From contig NC_133773.1 of the NCBI RefSeq assembly GCF_003597395.2, positions 79,622,494 through 79,686,493 on the forward strand: DNA of 64,000 nt, read 5' to 3'. The notes under the pieces were generated by a model that saw only the letters and a program-made list of their open reading frames with translations, was not told where the DNA came from and ran no database searches. A program made the position numbers and the translations under genes. Source of the stretch: Chelonoidis abingdonii (taxonomy: Eukaryota > Chordata > Testudines > Testudinidae). This document shows, piece by piece, positions 33,220 to 45,681 of this stretch. Positions within the stretch are counted from its first letter, which is position 1. Each line of letters begins with the position of its first letter.

Positions 33220-36200
33220 TTTTTTTGTGTCCTTGGCAGCTACCCAACCAGAATGCAAAGCTTTCTTTTTCCACTAGATACAGACTTGGCTTTATTCTGA
33301 CTGAATAGGAGTCTGAATAGGAGAGCAGGCTGTCCTCATAAACTGATTTAACAGACTCACTTTTCTGACCATTAACAAACTTTAATATATAATCTATCAT
33401 ATATCAAATAGAAGGAGCAGAGTGGCTTGTTTAATTCATCACAAGATTATTTTATAGCACTTAAAATCCTTCTTTATCATAGTTACTGCAATTTTTATTG
33501 CTTTAATTTTGAAGCATTTTTTCAGAGATTATATCTATTTAAACATCTGCTAATGCCTCATGGGAAATTTTGAAATATACTCCATTTAGAAATTCTTTTG
33601 CTTTATGTATGTGGAGATCTGGGTTAACAGCTAAAGTTAGAGTTTAGAATGGAATGTGGGGTTGAATTTAAGATGTTAATGCAAAGTAAAAGCCCATTTG
33701 TTTTGTTTTCATTGCTATTTTAATCCAAATTAGCCTATGTCGGTTAACTAACCTGAGTTAAAACACACTTTTTTTTTGCAGTGTAGACTTCTTCCTGAAG
33801 TCATCAGGTGGCTACTCCTATATATTTTAACTTTAGAGGGCTGCAAGGGAGACCAACTGCCATATTCCAAATCTGTCTGCAAGTGGACCAGTAGAAAGTT
33901 GATTTATTGGCAGTCCTAACTAATGTATCCTATATCCACTGAATTCTACGTGTTTCAATAACCCTTTTCTGTTACCTGCTTCTGGGCCCTATTATTTAAT
34001 TATTTTAATATCTTTAAATATTTAAGAAGATTTTCAGGCTAGTTATGGTCATGTTGATCATATATTCATTTGTATGACTGTTAAAAAAAAAGGTACAGTC
34101 TATCCTACAGTTAACCTGCTATCCTCAATACAGTGTAATAACCCAGAATTGATTCTATTTTTCAGTTAAACTATTTGCCTCATTAGTAGAGCTTACCTCT
34201 TTACATTAAATTAATCTTTAAAATGTCATCTATACAAAAACCAGAAGTCCCACAAAGCAGAAGAAAAGCAAAAATAAATTAGGTTTACTGAAGGATAATT
34301 TTTAGAAAAATAACTAAAAAGCATGATGTTAAAAATAATATATAAATGTGTGGCATACTGAGAAATAAAAACCATTGGAAAAACAATTCTAAACTTGAAA
34401 AGCTGTTTGTCAGTTAATGTATATACTGCTATGATTACTATTTCATAAAGTCACATGTGATTTTTCTTCCAGTCATTGATTTTCTCCAATTTAGTAAATT
34501 GGGAGAGACTGGTTCAACTTGCCTCATCACTCTTGGAAGTGATGAGGCAAATCTAATCTGATTTTTAAAAGTGTGGGTCCTGCTAGGTCTCTAATACTGT
34601 CTGCTCTATGCAAAGGAATCAGTTGTTTGCAAATCATTTTCACTGATGTAGTTGAGTAGTTGGGTTTTCAAAAGCTACCCATTAGTGTGGCTATTCTTCT
34701 TTTTATTTGACCTTCCCTGGAAATTTATGAAAATAACATTAGATTAAGGGGGCCTGGGTTCAGATATACTTTATTTGAATTTTTCAGTGAGGTCTGGCTG
34801 AGCTCCTCTTATATTTTCAGGTGGTAGACAGGCCGTAACCTCATCAAAGATATTACAACGGCAGACCACAAATATCAAAATGGAAAATGCATGTGGTCCA
34901 TCCAGCATTACAATTATTCATTATTAAAAAACTCCTTTCTTTTTTGTGTGTGTTTTTGTAAGAAAATGAGAGATGGCATTCCCAAGCCAGAGATAACAAC
35001 TCAGGCATAGATAACCACAAAAAGCTTTCTTTCTTTCACATGGAAGCAAGTTTCCCCAAGTCTACACTCCATGCATCTGGGTGGGAGTATCTGTAATTAT
35101 CAGTATGTTTCTTACTGTCAGTAATCACAGACATGTCAATCCTACACTCAGAGGTAGTATAACATGGCTCTAAAAATATTTCTTTACCAGAGGCATATCC
35201 TAAACTAGGTTAGGCTTATGACACCGAATCAATCCCCTAGCAAGCTAGTAAGGACTCTGTTATTATCATTATGGACTTCCAGTTTCCCTATCCTAAATTT
35301 GTTTGACAGATCAAACAAAAGACTGAAACTTGGACTCCAGTCTCCAGAGCCTATTCCTTCTCTGTACTTAGCAACTAGAGCTGGGTGAACACTGGAAGAA
35401 AATATTCTGCAGATATTGGTTCAGAGTCAAACAAAACTAATTTGCTTCCTTTATGCTCTGACCCCACACCAGCCAGGTGGAAGATGTGGCTGGAAATATC
35501 TGCTGTGTGGGCATAGGCAGACACCTTATGAGTAAGAGGCTTTAGAAGTGACCAGGCACCAGGCCATGGTTTATCTGTTTTAATTTGTTAGACTGTTTCA
35601 TTTTTGAAAAAATAAACCCATTCCAGAAGAAAAGGAGTGAAATACTGCTTTATCTGGGAGCTTTGTGTGATGCACTCTCCCCCTCACACACACACACCAG
35701 TTTACAATGAACGATTGAGTTTTCCAGACCATGGAAGTTCACAGAAAGTGGATTTTGAAGTTCCTTCCACAAATATTAGTGCAAAAGCAAATGTAAATCC
35801 ACATGCATAAATATGAGTCCTGGAATTGCTTATGCACCCCTCCATTCAGTGAATGGAAGCATTAACATATGGGTTATCCTACCACTAACAAACCAGCTCC
35901 TAATTTGAGTACTTACAGAGATGTTCTCTCAATCAATCTGTGGGTAAGAGAACCATGCAAAAAAAATCTGACAAACTAATGAGTAAATGAGAGGAAATCA
36001 GGATCTGCTTGGGTATATTCTGCAAGCAGCAAAAGAGGCTGAATTTTTTGTATCAATTATTTACTGCAAATTATTTACTCATCTCTAATAAAGACTTCTG
36101 TCTTCAAGATCTTTTGAGTCTTCAAATAGTTCACATATTTAGTGTTTCATCTGAGTAGATAAATTATTTCATAATCTCTGTAATTCCTTCATCTGAATTG

Positions 36201-38775
36201 TCAAATCTCTGAAGATGAGTCTCCAACCACACTAGGAGATCGGTTCCTCCATCCCACCTGTAGAGAAAGTTATTCCAGACATAGTTCAATGGTAACAGAA
36301 CACCTGGCCTTGGGAGGCATCCAGGCATGACAGTGTACCTGGTGCGGCTCTTAGCATCTTTAAAACAGAGAGCAGTAGTGTTAACACATGACTAAGAACT
36401 AACATATCACCTCTAGGAAACCAGATATAAAGCTTTCCTGTGTCATATTCAAGGCTAGTGGAAAAGAGAGACCCTGGGCTGGGGAAGTCTCTGATATGGG
36501 TCTCTCTACAGTAGCAAGGAAGAGCTCCCAAAGGGGAAAAGTATGTTCTTTTCCCTCCCAGCTGGGGAAGCCTTGGACTGTTAGTACCTAGTACAATATT
36601 TTGGGTTCGTTTGCCCTTGTTTGGGAAATCTTCTTTGAAAATAAAGCTAGCCATAAGGAAAAAGTTTGGGACTCAATGGTTGGTAGGAGTTTTATTCTGC
36701 CTTTCCCAGACAGTGAGTTTGCCCATTAGCTTACACCAGCCTGAAGTCAATGTAAATGACTTTGTTTCAGTAGCTCTGGTAGAAAATAAATGTTGGAGCT
36801 TGTTGCTAAAGGACTGTCACTATGATCAAGGGTAGCTGATTTTTTTTCCCTTTTGTTGATACATAAGAGGCTACAGATAGGGAGCTTGTAAGTGCAAATT
36901 ACTTGCTGAATACGGAATTGTCAACTTGAAGGAAAACTTGGCACTGGGTACAGGAATCAAATATTGCACCTGGGTGAGGGGAGGTAGGAAAGTATGGGGC
37001 AGGAGTTGATACACACGTTAATACAGCACAAGGTGGCCTACTAAGGTGTGGCCTACTTGAGGTGACACAGAGAGGGCTTCACAGATAAAAGTATGGATCT
37101 TGGACAGGTACAGGCAACTGATGAGTAGAGAGAAGGAAGACCAGAAAAGGAGAAGATGTATCAAACTGACAGACCATTGGGTATGAGCTTCTAAGTAAGC
37201 CTAAATACAGTATGGTAGTTAAATCCTTTAAAAACAGAATTCACAGCAATACATTTTCATAGCATCTTGATGCAATTTGTTTATATTGAAGAACTGTATT
37301 TTGTGCTAAGACAATAATAATGAATTTTGCATAAATAATTTTCCTTAATATCATGTAGCATAAATCTTTGTGTGTAATGATTATAAAGTATGTTGCATTC
37401 ATTTTTTATGTCAAATATATAATAAATCAGTGGCAATTTTATGTTTAACACAGTAAAGCAGGACATTTATATTAAACATTATTAAAAGGTAATACAGTGG
37501 CACAGAAGCATTGTCTGCAACCACTTCCTGGTCTTACTTGTAAGGTTCCAGGGCAACAGACTTTTCCCTGTCTCAAGAAATGAGAGATCTAGCTGCATTT
37601 CATAAATTATAACCTCCCCTGGTAATCTATGACTAATGCAAGATTTCACCAATGAAGCAGCATAAAATGGGCACCTGGGGAACACAATGATAATCCTTAC
37701 AGAATTGTGTGTTTGGCTGAAGTGAGGCAATTACTATTTTAACATTTTTGTTTATATAAACATTTTTGTTATTAAATGAGTCAGATGAAAGCCATGCAGT
37801 GTATTGGATTAACGTGAGACAGAAAAATGGATAATTTTTAAACTCCTAACATTTATCCATCTAATCTAGGTATACTATAGAGGTTCAAGGACGTTTGGTT
37901 TTTAGGAGCCATTTGGGAAATGGAAAATGCCTTCAATTTTCTGATAAATTTCTTTCCAAATGTTCTCTCTAACTGTATAGTGAGGCCATTCTTCCTTGGT
38001 CTTTTCCCATGTCTACTATTTGAAAAAGCACAGTTTGTTAGGTTTTCTTTGACAGAACCTTCACATGTTTTTAGTGGACTATTTTTTGATTATGTGTCAA
38101 TCACTGTTGCAAATAAACAGAACTCTGGAGTGTATACTTAATAGTTTTTTACCTGTTTGAAACACCAGTTATGTGAAGGAAAAGCTTAAGAGGTTAAGTT
38201 GACTAATGGTATATTTCTTGTCTAATGGTTTCAAAGTACCAACATAAACTACAGATGAGAACCATAAATGATCAGAGAATAAGAAGCAAGGTCATTGCCT
38301 TCCTATTTACAGCATTTTCCATGGTTGTTTTGTTTAACACAAAAGTATTTGTCTCTAAAACAAACTAAGAACAAAAGAAATCCTTTCTTAATATTAACTT
38401 TCCTAACCTTAAGCTTCTTAATATTAATTAGTTTTTTTAAAAAAGATAAATGTAGTGTTCAAAGGAATTGTTGGTAGCAACATTTTTGATATATTTTATT
38501 TTATTAGTTTTACATGCATAAAAGTAAAAGTGAGAGAGCTGAAATCTGAATCAAGGAGAAGAAATTTGTTTTTGTAAACTAGCAGTGTGGCAAATTACAG
38601 TAAGAGAGAGAAGTGTGGCAAATTACAAAAGATCCTGAGTGGAAAACTAAGATTTTTCTGAAGACTGAGGAAGGTACATTTCAGATTTGATAACCTAGGA
38701 ATTTAGGCAGAGAGCCAGAGAATGGATTAAAATATTTTCTTATCCATTTCCGATCTTGAAATATAATAAATAAAA
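33220..38775. other. No gene; long anonymous AT-rich stretch
   Basis: I see no coding signature. A perfect 13-bp hairpin lies at 34,519-34,550. ACTAGAGCTGGGTGAACACT near 35,374 may be a terminus of the TAGAGCTG-ended family. The 122-codon minus frame at 36,286-36,654 and others have no recognised domain. A 16-bp unit is repeated at 38,584-38,599 and 38,612-38,627. Confidence 0.45.
34519..34550. repeat. Perfect 13-bp hairpin
   Basis: TTGCCTCATCACT and AGTGATGAGGCAA pair without mismatch around a 6-base loop CTTGGA. Too short for a typical microRNA precursor; no poly-T terminator follows. Confidence 0.8.
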
Positions 38776-38779
38776 TAAT

Positions 38780-38870
38780 GGGTCATATCCTCAGCAGGTG
38801 CAAATTGATATAATTTAATTGACTTTAACCAAGTTATGTCAATTTTACACCAGCTGAGGGTTTGGACCTG
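38780..38870. repeat. Palindromic short repeat
   Basis: GGTCATATCCTCAGCAGGTG and CACCAGCTGAGGGTTTGGAC are the outer arms; the centre reads TTTAATTGACTTTAACC. Confidence 0.65.
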
Positions 38871-39679
38871 TGGCTCCCCAAAATGTGAAAGGGTACGGGT
38901 GGTGGTGATTCTCCTGATTATATGCCGGTCTAGCCCAGACATGAGGCTGATCGTCACTTAGAACAGAAAGAGAAGAGATGCCTAATAATTCCAGCTGACC
39001 AGCTATCATCATCCACCAGGGACTCCTATCAGGTAATAAGAAAGAGTTACAAACGTAAAAACTGATATTTTTTTCTTGACATGCCCTCCCACCAAATCAA
39101 AAAAATTGCTCACCTAAAGCTTTATTAATCTAAGTCCCAAGATGATAGTAACACTAAATCTGCTGTAGTTTGATCCCTGTTTGTGAGTACAGCCTGTCCC
39201 AGAAGGGAAGCTAAAATATTTCTATAGCCACAAGAGATGAAAACTTAAACTAAGATAAATATATAGGGTGATGTGTAATTGCTTCTTTTAATAACTGCAT
39301 TCAAGCATAGTTGCATATCTGATGATAAATCCTGTGCTGAAATTGTTTGTGAAATGTTTAATTCTTCTAATGAAAAGTCTATGAAAAGCTATTTGGCTGG
39401 TTATCTTGTAGTGCAACATATTGAACTATTTTTTTAAACTAGTAATTATGGGTCATATTTTGCCTCTAACTGCTTAGCTTTTGTAATAAAATAAAACATG
39501 GGTTCCCTATCCCAAGTCAAGTCCTTTAACTTGGCGGAAAACAAGTAAAATTGGGTTTTTAATACAGTGAAGGCTATCTTTATAAAAAAGTTCCTTTAAG
39601 ATTTTATCTATTTCGAATGGTGACTTTTGCTCCTACATCACTTGCAGGTACAGAGCCCACTCCTCACAGCTTTCATACA
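38871..39679. other. No gene or recognised repeat
   Basis: Anonymous AT-rich sequence. Confidence 0.4.
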
Positions 39680-40013
39680 TACAGGAGAACCTCAGAGTTA
39701 CTAACAGCAAAATTGCAAACTGACCAATCAGCTGCACACCTCATTTGGAACCGGAAGTATGCAATCAGGCAGCAGCAGAGACAGACCAAAAAAATAAAAA
39801 AAATTTTTTTAAAAAAGAGCAAATACAGTACAATACTCTGTTAAATGTAAACTACTGAAAAAAAATAGGGAAAGCAGCATTCTTCTTCTGCATAGTAAAT
39901 TTTCAATTAAGTCAATGTTCAATTGTAAACTTTTGAAAGAACTTTAACATTTTGTTCATAGTTACAAACATTTTAGAGTTAAGAACAATCTCCATTTCTG
40001 AGGTTCTACTATA
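39680..40013. mobile_element. Tigger/mariner-like non-autonomous element, 334 bp
   Basis: The left end TACAGGAGAACCTCAGAGTT and the right end TTTCTGAGGTTCTACTATA are inverted repeats. The interior has GGAACCGGAAGTATGCAATC, AGGCAGCAGCAGAGACAGAC, GCAAATACAGTACAATACTC and GTTCAATTGTAAACTTTTGA, all landmarks of a TA-flanked family known to me from turtle sequence. No transposase frame. Confidence 0.85.
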
Positions 40014-40084
40014 TATACTACTGTTTTGCATACCATACCACATCTCTTTTAAGTCAAATCTACTACGTATAGTATCTTTTTCAC

Positions 40085-40292
40085 CTGTCTAAACTTGTTC
40101 AGTAGTCATATCTCCCAGTGAGTGTACTGAGCTGTCTCCTAAGTGAAGTGGTGGAAACCCTTTGGCTTAGATTTTTTAAAACTAAGATGGACCTAACACT
40201 GTACTGTAGAGGACAATCCTTAAATGGGAGGGAGCTGGATGGAATGATGTAGATAGCCTTTTCTATCTCTAAGTTATATGAGTCTGTCAAAG
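40085..40292 (+). mobile_element. CR1 LINE 3' end
   Basis: AAGTGAAGTGGTGGAAACCC, GGACAATCCTTAAATGGGAG, GGATGGAATGATGTAGATAG and TTTTCTATCTCTAAGTTATA are the CR1 3' region, ending in a mutated TATGAGTCTG tail. Confidence 0.8.
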
Positions 40293-40294
40293 TC

Positions 40295-43111
40295 TTTGCT
40301 TCTTCAAGGCATTTGATATAAGCATTGGGTTTTCCTTCTCATACATCAGTACATTTTATCTTACATTTACATTTAATCCTTCCTTCTGGGTCTCCTTCTC
40401 ATGAGTACGTTTACTGGAACTCTTTCCTCTATAAACTACAGAAGAGTATAGCTCTCCAGTCTGGGAAGGCCAAAATCTATGACAGACTATGGAACAAAGA
40501 CCCAAAATGAAGGAGTCAGCAAAGGAAGAGGAAACTTGAAATAGTATGGGATCAGCTAATCTACCACAAAAAAAAGTTGTCACATCAGATTCATACCTGA
40601 CTATTTCCAATTTAAATAAATTGTAAACAATAACTGAAATAATAGCTCATTTTCATAGAACGGTGAAAAAATATTTCTAAAATGAAGAAAATCCCTTTTA
40701 TTGTAACAAAGCGCAATTAAAAATATGTTGGAGAGGATCACAAAGTGGTGACAACTGAATCATCTTTCAAGAGACTGGGAACATTCCCTCAGTGCTGACC
40801 AGAAGGAATAGATAACTTGCAGATCATGAGTCTCCAGGTTTGCTATATAACTTAAATCTTGCTTAGAACAGTTTGTTTTAGCTGTAACAAAGGGAAAAGG
40901 TACGTTGTCTAAACAAAATAAATATTAGTCCTTTCAACAGCATGAAGTGCTATCCAGATGTGCAAAATCAATCCAAGCTCCAGAAGTTATACATTTGATA
41001 TTGATCTCTAGATTGTTGGTTTCAGTTAGAATTTATGAGGTCTAGATGTAATTGTATATAGTGTACAATATGTAGGAGAAACAGCTTGATTATATTATTG
41101 CACCCCCAAAAAATATGCTAAAAGAATAGTAAAGTTACAAAGCCAAGCACTCAAAAGTTAGGAAATGCCAGAATTAAGGTTGCACATGCAAAGTGTTGTG
41201 GAAAAAGTATTATGTGGTCATGTATTTAAAGACTGTATCATATAGTACATATGCACAAGGGGTGCAAATTAAGTTTGTGTGGGCAACATTAATTCTGTCT
41301 TTTTCTAACATTTGTATATTTGACTGTTGAAACTTAACATTTTTTTGAATGTACCTTTTTTTTTGGAATGTAATCTGCTGTAATTAAAAAAAAACAACTG
41401 AAAAAGCAGAAACTCCATCATATGGAACCAAAGTGAAATCCCCATGTGGGTCGTCAGCAGGGTTGGGATCAATAGACCCACAGTACATCCCTCTACCACG
41501 TGAGCTAATAGAGTGACTGGTAGCTGCAGAAGTTTATATTCTATAATGACTTGACACTGGAGGTAGATGAGACAAACACTTTGCTAGTGGGTTTCAAAGC
41601 TATTTACTAGATTGCAGAAGAATGTTGAAACTCAGGAATCCTGGGTTTGTCTCCAGATTCCACAGAGAGGTGTCCTGTAGTGTTAAAGATTCTTCTGTCC
41701 ATGTCCCCCTCACCTCTCACTGTCCCCTTTTGCTCCTTCCCCACTCACCACCTTTGCCCTTTGGCCCTCTGCTCCTATATTCCCTTTCCTCTTCTGTTTC
41801 TGCCCTTCTCTCCATCTCCTGGCTCCTGCTTCTGATGCATCTCCCACACAAGTTCATAATCTCCTTCCCTTCCATCCCCAATGTCCACATCAATACACAT
41901 GCAACTGTATACTCACAGGAAGAGTTTAAACAGCCATTTTGAGATCTCTTGGATTTTCCAACTCATCTTCATAAAAGTTTCATTCATCCAGTTAGGGAGC
42001 TGAAACAATACTATCTGATTTAAGTGACCAATCAAAACAGGGAGGGAATAGTCAAAGACATAGCCAAGCCCAGAGGTTGAAATAGTTGTATAAAGTCATC
42101 AGAGAGCAATTTCATACATTGAACAAATTTGTTAAAAAAAAAAAGTCTGTAGGTATGTCATGAACACAAAAAGCATTTACCTAGCTTTGTTTCCAGCATT
42201 TTTACTAATCTAATTTCATGATAAAATTAATTGATGTATTTGCATGTGTAATAATTTTGATTCATTTAAAAAAAAACACAGCATAGTTTTCCATTTTCTA
42301 TAATTCAGGAACCTTATCCTGCAGTCCCTATTGAGACAAAAGTCTTAATTAATGTACTGGAGTAGAGTCAAACAAATGGACTTCAACAGAAATTTTGCCC
42401 AAGTAAGGACTATAGTGTCGAGCACTATAATCATTGGTGAGAGATTCTGATTTTAAAATGTTTTAGTAATTTTGAAAATACATTCTTCATACCAAGTGTA
42501 AAGAGAAGACATGTATAGTGTTTAAGAACTATATCTATAAAAAACATCTCCCAAGAGTTTATTAAAATCTGATACTATTTTGCCTGTACAATTTAGCTGC
42601 TTTTAAATGTCTGTGTGTACAATTAAATATTCAGTAAAGAGAACAGTAACATACACAAATAATTTTGAACTCCTAACTCAGTTTGGATCTGCTCCATTTA
42701 CAACTGAGATGCCAATAAATTTCTCTGGATTTTATATCAGGTCTTTTCTGCTCAATTTCATACTGTGGCAAAATGTTCACTGAAGTGGGTAGATTTGGCC
42801 TAATGTCTTATAAATTATACTCGTCATTTTTTTCCATATATTTATACCTGCTTCATCTTAACCTGCATTATTTGAAAATCTAACTCATATTTTCCATCTT
42901 AAACTGACTATTTATTAAAAAAATCACTCATATAGCACCTTAAATTTACATAATAATGGTGTAAACCTGGCCCTATGGAAGCCAAAAGTAAAATTGAAAT
43001 TGATTTAAGTGGCACCAGGATTTCACTCCAAGGCCTCATTCTGGCATAAGGTTATATGCATGATTACATCTTTCCAGGATTTGGGCATAAGTTCACTTCT
43101 ACAGTAAGTAA
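40295..43111. other. No gene or recognised repeat
   Basis: Anonymous AT-rich sequence. A pyrimidine-rich patch at 41,700-41,880 gives overlapping open frames without a domain. TGGTGTAAACCTGGCCC near 42,959 is a piece of the hairpin-repeat class. Confidence 0.4.
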
Positions 43112-43173
43112 CTGTAAATTCTGTAAGAAAAACAGGAGTACTTGTAACACTTTAGAGACTAACAAATTTATTT

Positions 43174-43212
43174 GAGCATAAGCTTTCGTGGGCTACAGCC
43201 CACTTCATCGGA
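43174..43212 (-). ncRNA. Hammerhead ribozyme-like core, left arm
   Basis: On the minus strand: CCGATGA (U4 to C change from CUGAUGA), a stem AGTGGGCT with loop GT and AGCCCAC, then GAAA, then AGC-TTAT-GCT as a short stem III, then C where cleavage would fall. Hammerhead motifs in Penelope-like terminal repeats are established; activity here is doubtful because of the core change and weak stem I. Confidence 0.55.
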
Positions 43213-43534
43213 TGCATGCAGCCCACTTCATCAGATGCATGCAGTGCATGTAGGATATATATATACACACATAGAGAGAACATGAAATAATGGGTGTTAC
43301 CATACACACTCTAACAAGAGTGATCAGTTAAGATGAGCTATTACCAGTAGGAGAGAAAAAATACTTTTTGTAGTGGTAATCAAAATGGTCCATTTGCAGC
43401 AGTTGACAAGAAGTTGTGGGGAACAGTGTGTGTGGGGAATAAACATGGGAATATAGTTTTACTTTGTGTAATGACCCATCCATTCCCAATCTTTATTTAA
43501 GCCTAATTTAATTGTGCCCATTTTGTCTCAGAGT

Positions 43535-43790
43535 CTCTACGTAAAAGAATAAATGGATACAAATCAGACATCAAGAATTATAACATTCAAAAACCAGTTG
43601 GAGAATACTTCAGTCTCCCTGGTTACTCGATTACAGACCTAAAAGTCGCAATATTACAACAAAAAAACTTCAAAAACAGACTCCAATGAGAGACTGCTGA
43701 ATTGGAATTATTTTGCAAAATGGACACCATTAAATTAGGCTTAAATAAAGACTGGGAGTGGATGGGTCATTACACAAAGTAAAACTATTT
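43535..43790 (+). pseudogene. Penelope-like ORF C-terminus (GIY-YIG endonuclease tail)
   Basis: Across two frames one can read VKERINGYKSDIKNY, then PVGEYFSLPGYSITDLKVAI, LQQKNFKNRLQ and LNKDWEWMGHYTK. The first block is the segment after the GIY-YIG core (RxNGHKSDI), and the last is the typical end of this protein. The GIY-YIG residues themselves are missing. The minus-strand copy at 45,850-46,330 retains them and confirms the identity. Frameshifts and stops show it is dead. Confidence 0.8.
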
Positions 43791-43966
43791 CCCCATGTTT
43801 ATTCCCCCTCACTGCCCTGTTCTTCACAACTTCTTGTCAACAGCTGCAAATGGACCATTTTGATTACCACTACAAAAAGTTTTTTTCTCTCCTGCTGGTA
43901 ATAGCTCACCTTAAGTGATCACTCTTGTTAGAGTGTAAATGGTAACATCTATTGTTTCATGTTCTC

Positions 43967-43968
<2 letters not shown>

Positions 43969-43996
<28 letters not shown>
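43969..43996. repeat. (GT)n(AT)n microsatellite
   Basis: Expanded run in the right arm; the left arm has a shorter ATATATATACACAC equivalent. Confidence 0.9.
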
Positions 43997-43997
<1 letters not shown>

Positions 43998-44026
43998 AAT
44001 CTTCCTATTGTATTTTCCACTGTATG

Positions 44027-44067
44027 CATCCGATGAAGCGGGCTGTAGCCCATGAAAGCTTATGCTC
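44027..44067 (+). ncRNA. Hammerhead ribozyme-like core, right arm
   Basis: Plus strand: CCGATGA, stem AGCGGGCT/AGCCCAT (one G-T wobble), GAAA, AGC-TTAT-GCT, C. Same architecture and same U4 change as the left-arm copy. Confidence 0.55.
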
Positions 44068-44169
44068 AAATAAATTTGTTAGTCTCTAAGGTGCCACAAG
44101 GACTCCTGTTCTTTTTGCGGATACAGACTAACACGGCTGCTACTCTGAAACCTGTAAATTCTGTAAATT

Positions 44170-45295
44170 TATACAAAATGTACATCTCAAATATGATTTG
44201 GTGGCTATGATCTTCTGATCAGAACTAAGAAATGTATTTTTACATAATAACCATGATTTAATTTAACTTTACTTTACTACCTTTTGAAAGAAGTAAGGAA
44301 AAAATCAGTTTCTGCCTTAGAACTCAGCTATATTTTTCTTTTTAGCAGTGTTAGATTTCAGCTTTGCTCTTAGGTTTTGCAGATATTGAACAGCTATGTT
44401 GCAAATATATGATCCCTTCCTATTTTTATCATCTTTTTAATTTAAAATGTTTTTTATTGTTGAAATAGTAGCAACACCATAAATATCAAGCAGAATAAAA
44501 ACTAACATACATTAACTATTAGAAACTAGTAATAGAAAATTAAAGGTGTACTGCACTTTACAAAAAAGTGTGTAACACACACGTCATTTCAATGAGATGA
44601 AAAGCAAATGGCAAAATGTACATTAGGAGCCTGAATAAAAAAGCTGTTTGCAATCGGTCATGGTTGAGTGCATCAAAAATTATTTTCCAAGGATCAAAGG
44701 AAATTAATTGTTGACCAGTGCAACCAGAATATTCCACAGCATGTTAAATATTTATTACCAAGTCAGTTCTGCCCAAAACTGTGTGAGGTATGGCATTTAC
44801 CCACTAAAATAGCTCATTGGTAATTAATTTGGCATGTCATTTTGCATAACATTAGTAATTAATGCTAGTTGCTGTCCATTATATTGAACTTTTTCAATAA
44901 AAGTTTCAATCTCAATGGCTTCAAAAGCATGATGAAATGGTCATTTTTTATTATTCTTAGAAGTGAATCTGTATATTAAAAGAAAGTATAGTAGTTAGTG
45001 GGAAGGATACATCAAAGTGTATAGACACAATTTATTTGAGGTTGTTCAAGGTCAATGATTTTTTTCCCTCCACTTGCTTGAAATTATGAGTAATAGAATA
45101 TGAGTTACAGGTACTCTAGATGAAATGAACTATGGTGATGTGTATTAATGCATTTAGTAGTAGTTTTAAAGGGTCACTGTCTCTTTTAACAGACTTCTGA
45201 ATTGTTCACCATTTCAGAGTCAACTTTTATTCACGGATATTGCAATGGAATCTGAAATACTTCAGGTAATTCTTCTGCTAAGGACAGAGACACTG
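44170..45295. other. No gene; candidate conserved non-coding block at 44,700-44,960
   Basis: No repeat signature. The stretch 44,800-44,890 has several TAATTA-type sites (GGTAATTAATTTGGCATGTC, GTAATTAATGCTAG), a pattern common in developmental enhancers but also in plain AT-rich DNA. Confidence 0.35.
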
Positions 45296-45681
45296 TGGTA
45301 TTTGACAGGTTTCAGAGTGGTAGCCATGTTAGTCTGTATCAGTAAAAACAATGAGAAGTCCTTGTGGCACATTTCAAACTAACAGATTTTTTTGGGCATA
45401 AGCTTTCATAGGATATAACCCTCTTAATCAGATGCATGGAGTGGAAAATACAGTAGGCAGGTATAAATACACAGCACATGAAAATATGAGAGTTGCCTTA
45501 ACAAGTGGGTGTCAGTGCTAACGAGGCCAATGCAATTAGGGTGGATGTGGCCCATTTCCAACAGTTAATAAGAAGAGTGATTATCAACAGAAGGAAAACT
45601 ACTTTTTGTAGTGCTAACAACACCAATACAATCAAGGTGGATGTGGCTCATTCCTAGCAGATGACAAGAAGGTGTGTCAAG

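Larger units (their letters stand above)
43127..44151 (+). mobile_element. Penelope-like retroelement with inverted terminal arms
   Basis: The element has long inverted arms (about 43,130-43,520 and 43,720-44,110) around a central piece that encodes the tail of the endonuclease. The 15-bp sequence CTGTAAATTCTGTAA occurs at 43,112-43,126 and 44,152-44,166; its first bases may overlap the element's own AAACCTGT end. Such inverted terminal repeats are known in Penelope-like elements, whose so-called pLTRs can be direct or inverted. A GT/AT run at 43,969-43,996 sits in the right arm. The reverse transcriptase is absent, so the copy is internally deleted. Confidence 0.85.

Noticed and set aside
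34519..34550. Possible microRNA precursor
   Set aside because: The stem is only 13 bp with a 6-base loop, much shorter than a usual precursor; kept only as a hairpin.
36286..36654. 122-codon minus-strand frame
   Set aside because: No domain, no splice-site context and no repeat identity; length is compatible with chance in 64 kb.
43127..44151. Cut-and-paste DNA transposon with long terminal inverted repeats
   Set aside because: The centre encodes the Penelope endonuclease tail, the duplication is 15 bp, and a related copy keeps a GIY-YIG core.
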